This document shows, piece after piece, positions 54,529 to 62,319 of a stretch of 64,000 nt of DNA (position 1 is its first letter; each line of letters opens with the position of its first letter). The notes under the pieces were generated by a model. That model was not told the DNA's origin. It saw only the letters and a list, made by a program, of their open reading frames with translations, and did not search any database. A program made the position numbers and the translations under genes. This DNA comes from Pycnococcus provasolii (Eukaryota > Chlorophyta > Pseudoscourfieldiophyceae > Pseudoscourfieldiales): positions 372,001 through 436,000 of the forward strand of contig CP150556.1 in assembly GCA_049487715.1 (NCBI GenBank), read 5' to 3'.

Positions 54529-56658
54529 TTACAAAGGGGATGCGGATCCCAAAGAACGCAACGAGTCAATAAACTCGCACGGTGTGTCGATCGAGCAACC
54601 GCCAACTATGACGTCGCGACCGAGCTTGCGGCTCAGCAGGTGCGCCATGCGAACTTCAGATCGGCCTACGCCACCAACGACGAACACAACCAGAGCCGCG
54701 GACTGAGTCGCGCGAGTACTTCCGCCAACGGCGCTTACGCCGCCGCGAGCTGCTGCGGCATATGCGTCGTCGCCGCTGGGGGCACCACCCGACGACGAAG
54801 AGCGCTTCGAACGCAGGCTCTTGCCCTTCGGCGCTGACGCCGCGCTCGCAGACGCTAACGCGCCCGACGCTGCTGGAGGTGGCATCTGGTGCGCGCCGGC
54901 ACCAACGTCCACAAACTCGCTGGAATCGAGCTCGCCCGCAGAGCACGCCACCACGAGGTCCGCGAGCCGAGGTGTGAAGGCGTCGAGCTCATAAGCCGCT
55001 TCTTGCATGTCCTCCGAAGATCGCGACTTGTGAAAATTGTGCTTCTTTCCCCCAAACCAAGTGCTCTTGCCCTCTCCACTGGTCTCGTTCAGGCTTCCCT
55101 TGGGCGCTTCCTTCGTCACGGGGATGCCCAGCCGCTCCAGCGATTCGATCGCGGCCATGTCCGCCGCGGTGAGATTGGCAACCTTGCGCCACTGCGACAT
55201 CTTCGCACCGTCGAATTTTCGAAGGTGTGTCGCGCCGTAGCAGATGAGAGCGCGCAGCTTGTCCGAAGGGTGGCAATTGCCGCCGGCTGGGCCGCTGAGG
55301 AAGGGAACGAGGTCCTTGCCCTGTTTTTTGCCCGCAACGAGCTCCTGTTCAAGTGTTCCTAGATCCTTTAGCGATCGCGCAGTCAGAGCGGCATTCATGC
55401 GCGCGCTCATGTCGACGTGGCAGCTGAGCCGTCGCATCTCAATCTGGTACTCCGGCAGAGCTGCCACAAGCTTCGAGAGGTCTCTTGTGTTCGTAGCCTG
55501 CAAGCTGCCCTCCTTGCCCGCCTGCTCTCCAGCCTTGCGTGCACGTGCCGCGGCGTTGCGCGACGTGAAATCTTTCAGCTTAGCATCCAGTCGCTCGAAC
55601 GCCTCCGCGACGTGAAGGAAGCGCAGCTCACCGAAGAGCTCGTCGGTTGGACCGAGGACGTGATGATTCGACGGAGCTCCCGCGGGCGGGGGAGGTGGAG
55701 GTGGGGCGGCGGCGAGCTCCGAATGCGCAGTTGCGGCGGCGTCCAGGGTGCCAGGGGCGGGAGGCACGTACACGCCGTCGGCCCGCACCGCAAAGAGGTC
55801 ACACGCGAGTGTTTCGTAGTGGAAGTCGTGGATGACGGGAGCGACTGCGTCGAAGCCGCGGTCCACGACCAGCAGTTCGGGACCACTCGCACTTCCCATC
55901 GATGCGCCAGTTGCCGCCAGCGCACGCGCCGCCGCCTCCGCCACCCGTCTTGTGGTATCCGCGCGCCGCGCGCCTCCCGGAACGTCCTCGGCGTCAACAG
56001 ATGCGACGCGCCGGTAGCGCACGCGCGGCGCCTCTCCGAGTGTCGCGAACACGGTTGCGAGTCTAGCGCCAATTTCCTCGCACGCTGCGTCGGCGTCTCT
56101 CGAGCCACCTGCTATGGACGCTTCGCCGTACAGCCTTAGCATCGCGCGAGGCACTGGAACGGTGAACGCCCTGGGGTCGCTCGCGATGAACTCGACGTTT
56201 GCCTCTGCGAGCGCCGTCAGTCGCGAAATGAGCGGCTGGCACCTCTTGATGGCATCGAGCAGCTGCGGCGGCACAGCTCTCGAGAAGTAGACGCGCGCTT
56301 CTCGGTACCTGGCTTCCCCGTGCGGCCAGTCTGCGATAAGTCGGTTGACAGAATTCACGGACGGCTCAATGAAGTACGTGACAGGCATTGTTGGCATAGG
56401 TTCTCTTCCCTTGTTGAGGTCTTCGACGAGTGAGAAGCCTAGGTCAACGAGGTCGGCCATTTTCATGCATGCGGAGAGCACGGGTGTGGTGGTGGCGTCG
56501 AGCACGAGAACGCGCCATGTGGACCCCACAAGATCTTGTGGACCCACAGACCCAAGCACTTCGCTGCGCAGGCGGTGAAGAAGCGCGCGGGACAGTGCAC
56601 TGGGACCTGCCCCGCTTGCGCCGGTAACAGCAGGCAAGGACGACGGAGCAGCTGCCAT
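54529..56658 (-). CDS. SEC1: Sec1/Munc18 family vesicle-fusion regulator
   Basis: SM protein that binds syntaxin/SNAREs to drive membrane fusion, most likely the plasma-membrane Sec1/KEULE/Munc18 type. The 709-residue product contains domain 1 (WRVLVLDATTTPVLSACMKM, VEDLNKGREPMPTMPVTYFI), LLVVDRGFDAVAPVIHDFHYETLA (the central Sec1 motif, about 260-285), a Pro8-rich loop, a long helical hairpin with LPEYQIEMRRLSCHVDMSARM, LRALICYGATHLRKFDG, and near the C-terminus VVFVVGGVGRSEVRMAHLLSRK, which is the terminal SM signature. It is longer than the usual 600-670 because of Ala/Pro and Ser-rich insertions. The ATG at 56658 is well placed. Only 4 bp separate it from the stop of the frame that the transposon interrupts. 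Confidence 0.92.
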   Translation of the reverse strand: MAAAPSSLPAVTGASGAGPSALSRALLHRLRSEVLGSVGPQDLVGSTWRVLVLDATTTPVLSACMKMADLVDLGFSLVEDLNKGREPMPTMPVTYFIEPSVNSVNRLIADWPHGEARYREARVYFSRAVPPQLLDAIKRCQPLISRLTALAEANVEFIASDPRAFTVPVPRAMLRLYGEASIAGGSRDADAACEEIGARLATVFATLGEAPRVRYRRVASVDAEDVPGGARRADTTRRVAEAAARALAATGASMGSASGPELLVVDRGFDAVAPVIHDFHYETLACDLFAVRADGVYVPPAPGTLDAAATAHSELAAAPPPPPPPAGAPSNHHVLGPTDELFGELRFLHVAEAFERLDAKLKDFTSRNAAARARKAGEQAGKEGSLQATNTRDLSKLVAALPEYQIEMRRLSCHVDMSARMNAALTARSLKDLGTLEQELVAGKKQGKDLVPFLSGPAGGNCHPSDKLRALICYGATHLRKFDGAKMSQWRKVANLTAADMAAIESLERLGIPVTKEAPKGSLNETSGEGKSTWFGGKKHNFHKSRSSEDMQEAAYELDAFTPRLADLVVACSAGELDSSEFVDVGAGAHQMPPPAASGALASASAASAPKGKSLRSKRSSSSGGAPSGDDAYAAAARGGVSAVGGSTRATQSAALVVFVVGGVGRSEVRMAHLLSRKLGRDVIVGGCSIDTPCEFIDSLRSLGSASPL

Positions 56659-56662
56659 GCTA

Positions 56663-56774
56663 CTACAAGCTTCTTAAAAGCACTATTAACACGAAAGCAA
56701 ATAAGAGAGAGAGAATGACGAAGCAGGCCGGCACAAGGAGAATAAATTGAAGCGCGCGGGAGAAGAAAAAGAAA
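56663..56774 (-). pseudogene. Detached 3' part of a host frame (C-terminal membrane helix), split by the transposon
   Basis: On the minus strand, starting just outside the transposon's lower-coordinate end, there are 36 codons in phase with the host frame on the other side of the element. They encode Phe/Ser then a strongly hydrophobic segment (FILLVPACFVILSLLFAF) and RSL, with a TAG stop at 56663, immediately before the Sec1 start. See the 61018-61427 entry. Confidence 0.55.
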
Positions 56775-56776
56775 TA

Positions 56777-56821
56777 GACCCCTTGCTCCAAACCGATTCG
56801 GGGTTGGGGACGGATAAGGGT
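56777..56821 (+). repeat. Left bipartite terminal inverted repeat
   Basis: Terminal 16-mer at 56777-56792 and internal 27-mer at 56795-56821, both repeated in inverted orientation at the right end. Confidence 0.92.
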
Positions 56822-56944
56822 ATTTGAGAGAATAATTTCGATGCGTTTGCACCATCTTCATCACTCCAAGCATCAGCAGCGTTTCATCTGAATTTAACTG
56901 AACTAACTGCGTTTCATCGGAGGCTGTCGTGCACTTTGCTGCCC

Positions 56945-57750
56945 ATGGGCATAACGAAGTTGCTGCCTGAGCTCTCGGAGTTCACAAGCACGGATGTTGA
57001 CTTGAGCGTAGTGCTGAAGGCGAAGAGGGTGGTGGTAGACGCATCGGTGTGGCTCCATCAGTTTCTGTTCTACTTCGCAACAGCTACCAACCACGAGGAG
57101 GTGATAGTGGCACGTGTCGTGAGGCGTGCTCGGCGGCTGATTGAACTTGGCGCCTTCGTCATCGTGGTTCTTGACAGCATCGATACGGTCATGCCGGCCA
57201 AAGCGATAACCATCGAGGAGCGGCGGATACGTCGTGCGGAAGCTTATGCTCGCGCAACTGGAGGCGAGGACTCGTCTAAACAAACCACTCGCAGTATCAC
57301 GTCACGGACAAGCTTGTGAGGCATCTCATCACCAGATTGCATCGGGACGGATTCACTTATGTGGTTGCGCCTTTTGAAGCAGATCATCAGATGGTGCACC
57401 TCGTCAAGGGAGGGCACGCAGACTACGTCTTGACGGTGGACAGCGACGTAGCATCGCATGGCGTTCCTATCGTGTCACACACCGACTGGTCGACGCTTAG
57501 AGGGACGGTGGTTCACGTACAAACTGGTGAAGGCCGCCATTCGCAAAGTCGCGTTGCTGATGCCGTACACCAGCATGGGACAGAAATTTTGCACACGTTA
57601 GGTGCGTTAGTTGGTTGTGATTACGGAGGTGAAATTGGTGTAGGATGGGCAAAGGCTCTTGACATTCTTGCCGCAGGTGATGTTCATGACAAGTACCCTA
57701 ATGTGCTTGACAGAAAAAGGCATTTCGGGGTGGCTGGGTGTACGACATAA
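56945..57750 (+). CDS. Transposon-encoded XPG/FEN1-family nuclease region (frame interrupted)
   Basis: The ATG at 56945 (MGITKLLPELSEF) opens an XPG N-terminal domain: VVVDASVWLHQFL holds the first catalytic Asp and VIVVLDSID the second, then IEERRIRRAEAYARA. Near 57280-57291 the frame shifts, continuing VTDKLVRHLITRL with the XPG-I core VVAPFEADHQMV, VLTVDSDVASHG and the helix-two-turn-helix LVGCDYGGEIGVGWAKALDIL. All the Asp/Glu positions expected of a FEN1-type active site are present, with one Glu replaced by Asp. A second shift lies near 57711-57735 at a run of five A, leading into the SAP/SWIM frame. The shifts may be decay or assembly indels. If one reading frame, nuclease, SAP and SWIM would be a single protein. 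Confidence 0.75.
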
Positions 57751-59075
57751 CCACGAAAAAGTGTTGCACGCTCGACGGGTCGGAACCGTCAGAGGCGATC
57801 GTCGGCGTTCTTCCTGCGGGAGACCCAAATGATCGCGCGCTCGGCCAAATGATCACCGGCGACCTGGGCGACCGCCATCAGCTCTTTCGAGCTGGCGACG
57901 CATGTCCGCAAGCGCTCACGTACGACATGGTGCCAAATTCGTATCTTAGCGATACACGAATCGCCTCCTCCGCCGTGACAACCAACGAGCTCAAGGCTTG
58001 GCTGCGCGCTCGGGGACTTCCACTCAGTCACGACGGCAGGGATGACAAGTCTACGCTATTAGACATGGTACGAGCTGAGCGGTGCATGGAGAAGGAGCGC
58101 GCGGACAAGGGCGACGCTCGGCCTGTGCGCTTGTGTTGCACTGGCGATTGTGCGTATGCGTATTTGTTACGCACTAGCATAGTTTCTTCGTCCCATCCTA
58201 GTGCACGACAACACGACGACGCCCTTAAGAAATACGTCACCACAGCTTCGACGAATGCTTGGGAGTGTTCCGTGGCGACCTTGCCGAAGGTGATGCCAAT
58301 ATTAAAGGAGGACGTGCTCAGGGCGCACTATCAACACCTTCTCGACAATTCGCGAACTGGGGATATTCGAGTGATAAAGGAGGGATTCAGAAGGATCGCG
58401 ACGAGGACATACCTTGATGGCTTTGGCATGATGAATATCACAGATGAAAACTATGCCAATCATGTTGCTGTGAAACTCAAAGTGGACGCATCGATGAGGA
58501 TCCTGAAACATCATGTGTACGCCGTGTTTGATGTGTCAACAACGGCGACGTGCACGCATTGCCCGCCTAATCCTGCTTCGCATGAACACCAAGCGCCACC
58601 AACTATACGAAGGATAGTGGCGCTGTGGTGTTCATGCGAAGCAGGATTGGGCGGGCAGTGCGTGCATGGGTCGTCGTTGCTACACGCGCTGCTGAATGTC
58701 AAGCGCGAGGAAAATATTGAGACGTCGCCAACTTCGAGATTATGTTGGTGGAACCAACCGTCATCATCAGTGCGATCTTTCGATGTCACGCAACCAGCGG
58801 CATGTTTACCGTTCTTCAACATCAGCATCAACGACGATGACACGGATCGCAAAAAATCATATCAGCATCATGCGCATGGCGAAGATAGAGGGCGGGCAGG
58901 TCGCTCGCCATGGGTTTCGGGTAGTGAGCCTGCCGCGCTCGAGGAGCTTAGGAATCCGTCTCCACGTGCTCGCGAAGTTGTGCACAAATTGTTCGACGAA
59001 CTTAAGAAGGCGAATGGCGAGACATCGGCGCTTGAAGTTACATTTGGGCGAAGATTCGATGTTACTGATGATTGA
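57711..59075 (+). CDS. Transposon-encoded SAP/SWIM zinc-finger protein (downstream part of the XPG frame)
   Basis: Open from 57711 to the stop at 59075, about 454 codons. It starts FRGGWVYDITTKK, has a SAP-like DNA-binding helix pair (TTNELKAWLRARGLPLSHDG, about 85-105), a long helical region, and a SWIM zinc-binding motif (WCSCEAGLGGQCVHGSSLLHALL), followed by TSRLCWWNQPSSS, which matches the segment that follows SWIM in ISL2EU-type YqaJ proteins as I recall them. The C-terminus lacks a YqaJ nuclease. Just before SWIM an inverted duplicate of the SWIM codons is inserted (58551-58667). The first ATG in this frame is internal, so the frame probably continues from the XPG frame rather than starting independently. 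Confidence 0.72.
   Translation, partial: QKKAFRGGWVYDITTKKCCTLDGSEPSEAIVGVLPAGDPNDRALGQMITGDLGDRHQLFRAGDACPQALTYDMVPNSYLSDTRIASSAVTTNELKAWLRARGLPLSHDGRDDKSTLLDMVRAERCMEKERADKGDARPVRLCCTGDCAYAYLLRTSIVSSSHPSARQHDDALKKYVTTASTNAWECSVATLPKVMPILKEDVLRAHYQHLLDNSRTGDIRVIKEGFRRIATRTYLDGFGMMNITDENYANHVAVKLKVDASMRILKHHVYAVFDVSTTATCTHCPPNPASHEHQAPPTIRRIVALWCSCEAGLGGQCVHGSSLLHALLNVKREENIETSPTSRLCWWNQPSSSVRSFDVTQPAACLPFFNISINDDDTDRKKSYQHHAHGEDRGRAGRSPWVSGSEPAALEELRNPSPRAREVVHKLFDELKKANGETSALEVTFGRRFDVTDD
58551..58667. repeat. Fold-back inverted duplication of the SWIM codons
   Basis: The segment at about 58551-58598 (TGCACGCA, then CCTGCTTCGCATGAACACCA, then GCGCCAC) is repeated in reverse complement at about 58619-58667 with only a few mismatches and a loop of about 20 bp. 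The right arm is the SWIM coding sequence and the left arm encodes the SWIM motif in antisense. The transcript could form a hairpin of about 45 bp. Confidence 0.88.
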
Positions 59076-59087
59076 TGAAAAAGCTAA

Positions 59088-60845
59088 TTAATCATTCATT
59101 ACAACTTCGATAGGCGGCACGAGCGGCACACCTTGATTCGCCAGCATCGAACAAACAAAAAAAATTGGAGTTGCCAAGTCAATATTCGAAATAGAGATGC
59201 GGTGTTTGAAGATCCTGTACTCCTTGGTACGCTTGTATGAACGCTCCACATGAATCCGTGGATTTGCAGTATTCGCCGTCTCCACCACTTGATCCACAGA
59301 TAGAATCTTTTGTCCACGTGCGCGCTTTGGTGGGACAGTCATGCTCACTCCGCTTTTGGCGAGCAGGTAAGCGGCGGCGTGAAATCCCTTGTCTGCCATC
59401 CCAACCTGCCCCGGCTCCATCACATCACATAGCCCGCAGACATCCACCAACTTTTCGTCCGTGATCCTCCCAGGGTACGCCTCACTTACGAAGATGGTTG
59501 CTCCACACGCAGAAACGCTCGTGAGAAACTTGATCGTGTTCCTGTGCTTGTATTCGCTCCATGTCGCCGCTTGTGCCTGCTTCTCCGTCGGGACCTCGAT
59601 CTCCAGCTCGGTGGCATCGAATATGTGCCCAGCATCACCCATTTTGTTCATCATATCCAGCGGACATGTGCCGCGTAGCGACGCTTGATTCGGTGTCGGA
59701 AAGGCTGCTTTCAAGACGTGCATCATGTGTACGATCCAAACTGAAAATGTTCTGCTCACGTATGATTCAGAGACGCCGAAGAGACCAGACACGACGAGCT
59801 GCGATAGTCCGGTGCGCAATATCATCAAGGTCAGTAGGTAGTCGTCGATACGAAGCAAGCCATGTGCTGTGCGCCCTCGTGGACGTTTGCGTTGAGCACT
59901 ACCGGCAGTGCGTGCACATGATGGCCGTAGTATCTGCTCCGCCATACCTCCCAAGTTGAACAAGTCGAACCAAGCCATGAACACCGCCAAGTTGGGCATA
60001 CCTGTGAGAGCTTTGATACGTTTCACCAAGCTTGTAGATGACGAGAGCATGTGAACGCTAAAGTTGGTGTCCTCTGCCGCGACGCGAAGTACCTCGATCT
60101 CAGAAAATAATTCCGCAATCGCGGCTTGATGTTCAACCTCAACTTCTCTTGCACGCGTGAGCAGGGCCTCCTTTTCTGCGTCGAGGGCCTCCTTTTCTGC
60201 GTCGAGTTGTACATGATGCTCCTCAATCTCATCGATGCGCCGTTTGAGTGTTTTGTTCTCCGTTGTGCGGTCATCAAGTTGTCGAAGCAACGCGCGTACG
60301 TCACCTGTTGGAACGTCTTCGCCGTTCTCAAGCGCCTGCCGCACGCGGTCCACGACGCGCGTCTGCGGATTCCCACGTGTAGGCGGTGGTGTGAGCAACG
60401 TGTTGTGCAACGCTCTCTCCTCAAGCGGTCGCTTTTTCTTCACTCCCTCCCGCACCCACTCATGCGAGTTCCACGTCGCTGCCGTGCCAATTGGCGGCGG
60501 CGTCCAGCGAAGGGAACAAGGTAGTGCATCTCCTAATAGCTCCCAGTGCGCATCTCTGCGCGTCGAGTGCCTAGAGAAGTCTTCCGCGCGCTTGAAACGC
60601 CAACAATGATGCGGAAAGTGATGTGAAGCAAAGCGCGGGCAGTTACGCGACTTCTTCTTCAAGTACGCCTGCCGTTTCTCCATGCACTTTCTTGTCGACG
60701 GAACGAGCACGTGTAGCCACTCCCGTGCACGTACCTCATCAGTAGTGGGGAGCTGGTGGAACGTTAGTTGCGACCCGATGTTCTCCTTCTCTTGTTGAAG
60801 GAGAACACGACACCAAGCGAGCTCGCACTCGCAATGTTCTTTCAT
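59088..60845 (-). CDS. THAP/DDE_Tnp_4-type transposase
   Basis: A 585-residue transposase. The N-terminus (ATG at 60845) has a THAP-like zinc finger (CECELAWC ... FHQLP ... WLHVL ... CPRFASHHF). A coiled coil encoded by a small tandem repeat (AEKEALDAEKEALL) follows at about 215-260. The catalytic region begins near MAWFDLFNLGG with a helix-turn-helix (LSQLVVSGLFGVSESYVSRTF), then the DDE-superfamily residues: D in GHIFDATELEIE, D in GMADKGFHAAAYLLA, and E in HVERSYKRTKEYRIF. The strand KFLTSVSACGATIFVSEAYPG is typical of ISL2EU/PIF-like DDE_Tnp_4 enzymes. The frame is intact, so the element could still be active. Confidence 0.9.
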   Translation of the reverse strand: MKEHCECELAWCRVLLQQEKENIGSQLTFHQLPTTDEVRAREWLHVLVPSTRKCMEKRQAYLKKKSRNCPRFASHHFPHHCWRFKRAEDFSRHSTRRDAHWELLGDALPCSLRWTPPPIGTAATWNSHEWVREGVKKKRPLEERALHNTLLTPPPTRGNPQTRVVDRVRQALENGEDVPTGDVRALLRQLDDRTTENKTLKRRIDEIEEHHVQLDAEKEALDAEKEALLTRAREVEVEHQAAIAELFSEIEVLRVAAEDTNFSVHMLSSSTSLVKRIKALTGMPNLAVFMAWFDLFNLGGMAEQILRPSCARTAGSAQRKRPRGRTAHGLLRIDDYLLTLMILRTGLSQLVVSGLFGVSESYVSRTFSVWIVHMMHVLKAAFPTPNQASLRGTCPLDMMNKMGDAGHIFDATELEIEVPTEKQAQAATWSEYKHRNTIKFLTSVSACGATIFVSEAYPGRITDEKLVDVCGLCDVMEPGQVGMADKGFHAAAYLLAKSGVSMTVPPKRARGQKILSVDQVVETANTANPRIHVERSYKRTKEYRIFKHRISISNIDLATPIFFVCSMLANQGVPLVPPIEVVMND

Positions 60846-60952
60846 GGTCCCAACCTGCGGCAGACACTAACCATCCTTCACAACCATCTCAAGTACTTCC
60901 AGATGACTGAACGTTTTGAAGAAATAAAAAAAATAAAAAATTCAAAAAAACA

Positions 60953-61017
60953 ACCCTTATCCGTCCCCAACCCCGAATCCCTAGGAATCCCCTTATAAAA
61001 TTTTGGAGCAAGGGGTC
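60953..61017 (-). repeat. Right bipartite terminal inverted repeat
   Basis: Internal 27-mer at 60953-60979 and terminal 16-mer at 61002-61017, inverted copies of the left-end blocks, separated by 22 bp here rather than 2 bp. Confidence 0.92.
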
Positions 61018-61427
61018 TATTCCTCCGCGCTGTTTATGGGTATCTCCGGGATCCCTCGTTGAACAATTTGCCATAACCTGAGTCCATGCTCGTCGGGCCC
61101 TCCTGGGCCCTCCGACAGCGGGCCTACTAGTGCGCACTGTCCCGCATGTAGTAGGTAGAAGACCTTAAGGTGAAGAGAGTACTTATCCTGACTAAAAGCA
61201 TCCATCTCCGAGGTCCAGAAGTGGTCGAGTTGAGCAGTATTTTTGTCAGTAAAGGCATCCAAAGAAAAGGGACAGGAATCTCCCTTTTTCAAGGTGGTAG
61301 AACCGTATACACAAAGTAGCGTATTCATGTCCGAGCAACAGGTTGCAAAAGCCTTTCGGCACAGTTTGTAATTTTCGTAGTTTTCTGGTTTGAAGTGGCG
61401 TCCAGTAGGGCTAGTCGCAGCCACCAT
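61018..61427 (-). pseudogene. Host protein frame truncated by the transposon
   Basis: A minus-strand frame from ATG 61427 (in a TCACCATGG context) encodes about 136 residues with real-looking composition: NYKLCRKAFATCCSDMNTLL, GDSCPFSLDAFTDKN, DHFWTSEMDAFSQDKYSLHL. Its stop TAG is made by the last target base pair plus the first base of the transposon. If the element is removed leaving one TA, the codons GAG GAA continue TAT TTC TTT in the same frame at 56774 and run 36 more codons through a strong membrane helix to a TAG at 56663 (total 174 codons). This suggests a small, C-terminally anchored host protein disrupted by insertion. The family is not recognised. Confidence 0.55.
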
Positions 61428-62319
61428 GGTGACTAGCCCGAGCCGTTTCCCGACTCCCCATCCTGCTTAGAATCGACCAGAAAGCAGACATTGTTGAATC
61501 GAGAAGTAGCACCATCTGGAAGCCGACACTTCGGTTCATTGTGACCAACACCGCACCCGCGGAGAGTACGGAATTACCCAACCTGGGAGCCGGCACTCCT
61601 AGATCAAGACGGTCAGCCACCACCATAGCCCGACAGACACGGAATCGAGTTCGACGAATGGCGCATCAGGTACTTCTCTCTCCGTACGAGCGCGAGCGCG
61701 CGGAGCGCGTCGCTTCCAACAAGAGGAAGATGGACAACATTTTCGGACGAGCATCGACGAAGACGTGGTACGTCGCTGCGATCGACAACATAAGGAGTTG
61801 GTGTTCGGCAATGTCGTGGCGCAGGGACAAGAGGTGAAGAAGATCCCACATCGTCAGGCAGGGCGAGTGGGACGAAGAACTCGTTTCCGCGACCTACTTA
61901 CGGCGTGACATCGTCGTTCGCCTTGTCAACTGGCTCAACTCTCGCGCCTTTCCGCTCGTGATCTCGCACTCGCAAACGCACCGCGCTGGTATCATATACT
62001 GGTACGCTGGTACTTACTCCTGGTACATACTTCAGAACCGCGCCTAAGTTGGTCTGTTACACACACACGAAAGATCACCGTCGAGAGTTAGTCGGGGGAG
62101 TAGTCGGGGCCCGGGGGCCGGGGCGGCGCCGCGGCGGGGCCGGCCGGTCCCCGAGTTCCTCCTGCAACCCGCCCACAGGGGTTTGACCACTCTGGTTTGA
62201 CCCTCTCGCGACCGGACGAGGTCAGTTGAGTTGACCGTTTGAACCCCCGGGCAGCCCGGGTCCGGGGAGGCCCGGCGCAGAACTAAGTTCCCCTCCATTT
62301 CCACAGAGCAAGAGTTCCG
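61428..62319. other. Region between the transposon-split gene and the terminal gene
   Basis: Contains one plausible short plus-strand frame at 61541-61837 (98 codons, MTNTAPAESTELPNLG ... LLSPYERERAERVASNKRK) of unknown nature, and a very GC-rich block at about 62100-62160 (GGGGCCCGGGGGCCGGGG). The rest shows no gene and should include the promoter of the gene at 62320. Confidence 0.4.
61541..61837 (+). CDS. Short hypothetical protein
   Basis: A 98-codon frame starting at an ATG. It is basic and polar, with the helix-like LLSPYERERAERVASNKRKMDNIFGR and a Trp/Arg-rich end. No family is recognised and the length is near what chance allows in this GC-rich DNA, so it is kept only as a low-confidence candidate, possibly a fragment of the gene disrupted nearby. 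Confidence 0.25.
   Translation: MTNTAPAESTELPNLGAGTPRSRRSATTIARQTRNRVRRMAHQVLLSPYERERAERVASNKRKMDNIFGRASTKTWYVAAIDNIRSWCSAMSWRRDKR

Larger units (their letters stand above)
56775..61019. mobile_element. Complete ISL2EU/IS4EU-like DNA transposon with XPG-SAP-SWIM accessory gene
   Basis: The element spans 56777-61017 (4241 bp) between TA dinucleotides at 56775-56776 and 61018-61019, consistent with a 2-bp target duplication. Ends are bipartite inverted repeats: 16 terminal bases GACCCCTTGCTCCAAA match perfectly, then after a spacer (2 bp left, 22 bp right) a second 27-bp block (GATTCGGGGTTGGGGACGG...) also matches perfectly (56795-56821 and 60953-60979). Inside are two convergent genes, a plus-strand XPG/SAP/SWIM protein and a minus-strand THAP/DDE transposase, with stops 12 bp apart. 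THAP-DDE transposase, 2-bp TSD and a SAP/SWIM partner are recalled features of ISL2EU/IS4EU-type elements. The partner there normally carries YqaJ; here it is an XPG nuclease. Confidence 0.85.

Noticed and set aside
57274-57294. A 21-bp mini-intron to explain the first XPG frameshift
   Set aside because: Removing GT...AG at 57274-57294 leaves the downstream part in the wrong frame.
56777-61017. Tc1/mariner assignment based on TA target duplication
   Set aside because: The transposase motifs (THAP finger, DDE_Tnp_4-like strands) and the SAP/SWIM partner fit ISL2EU/IS4EU-like elements, not mariner.
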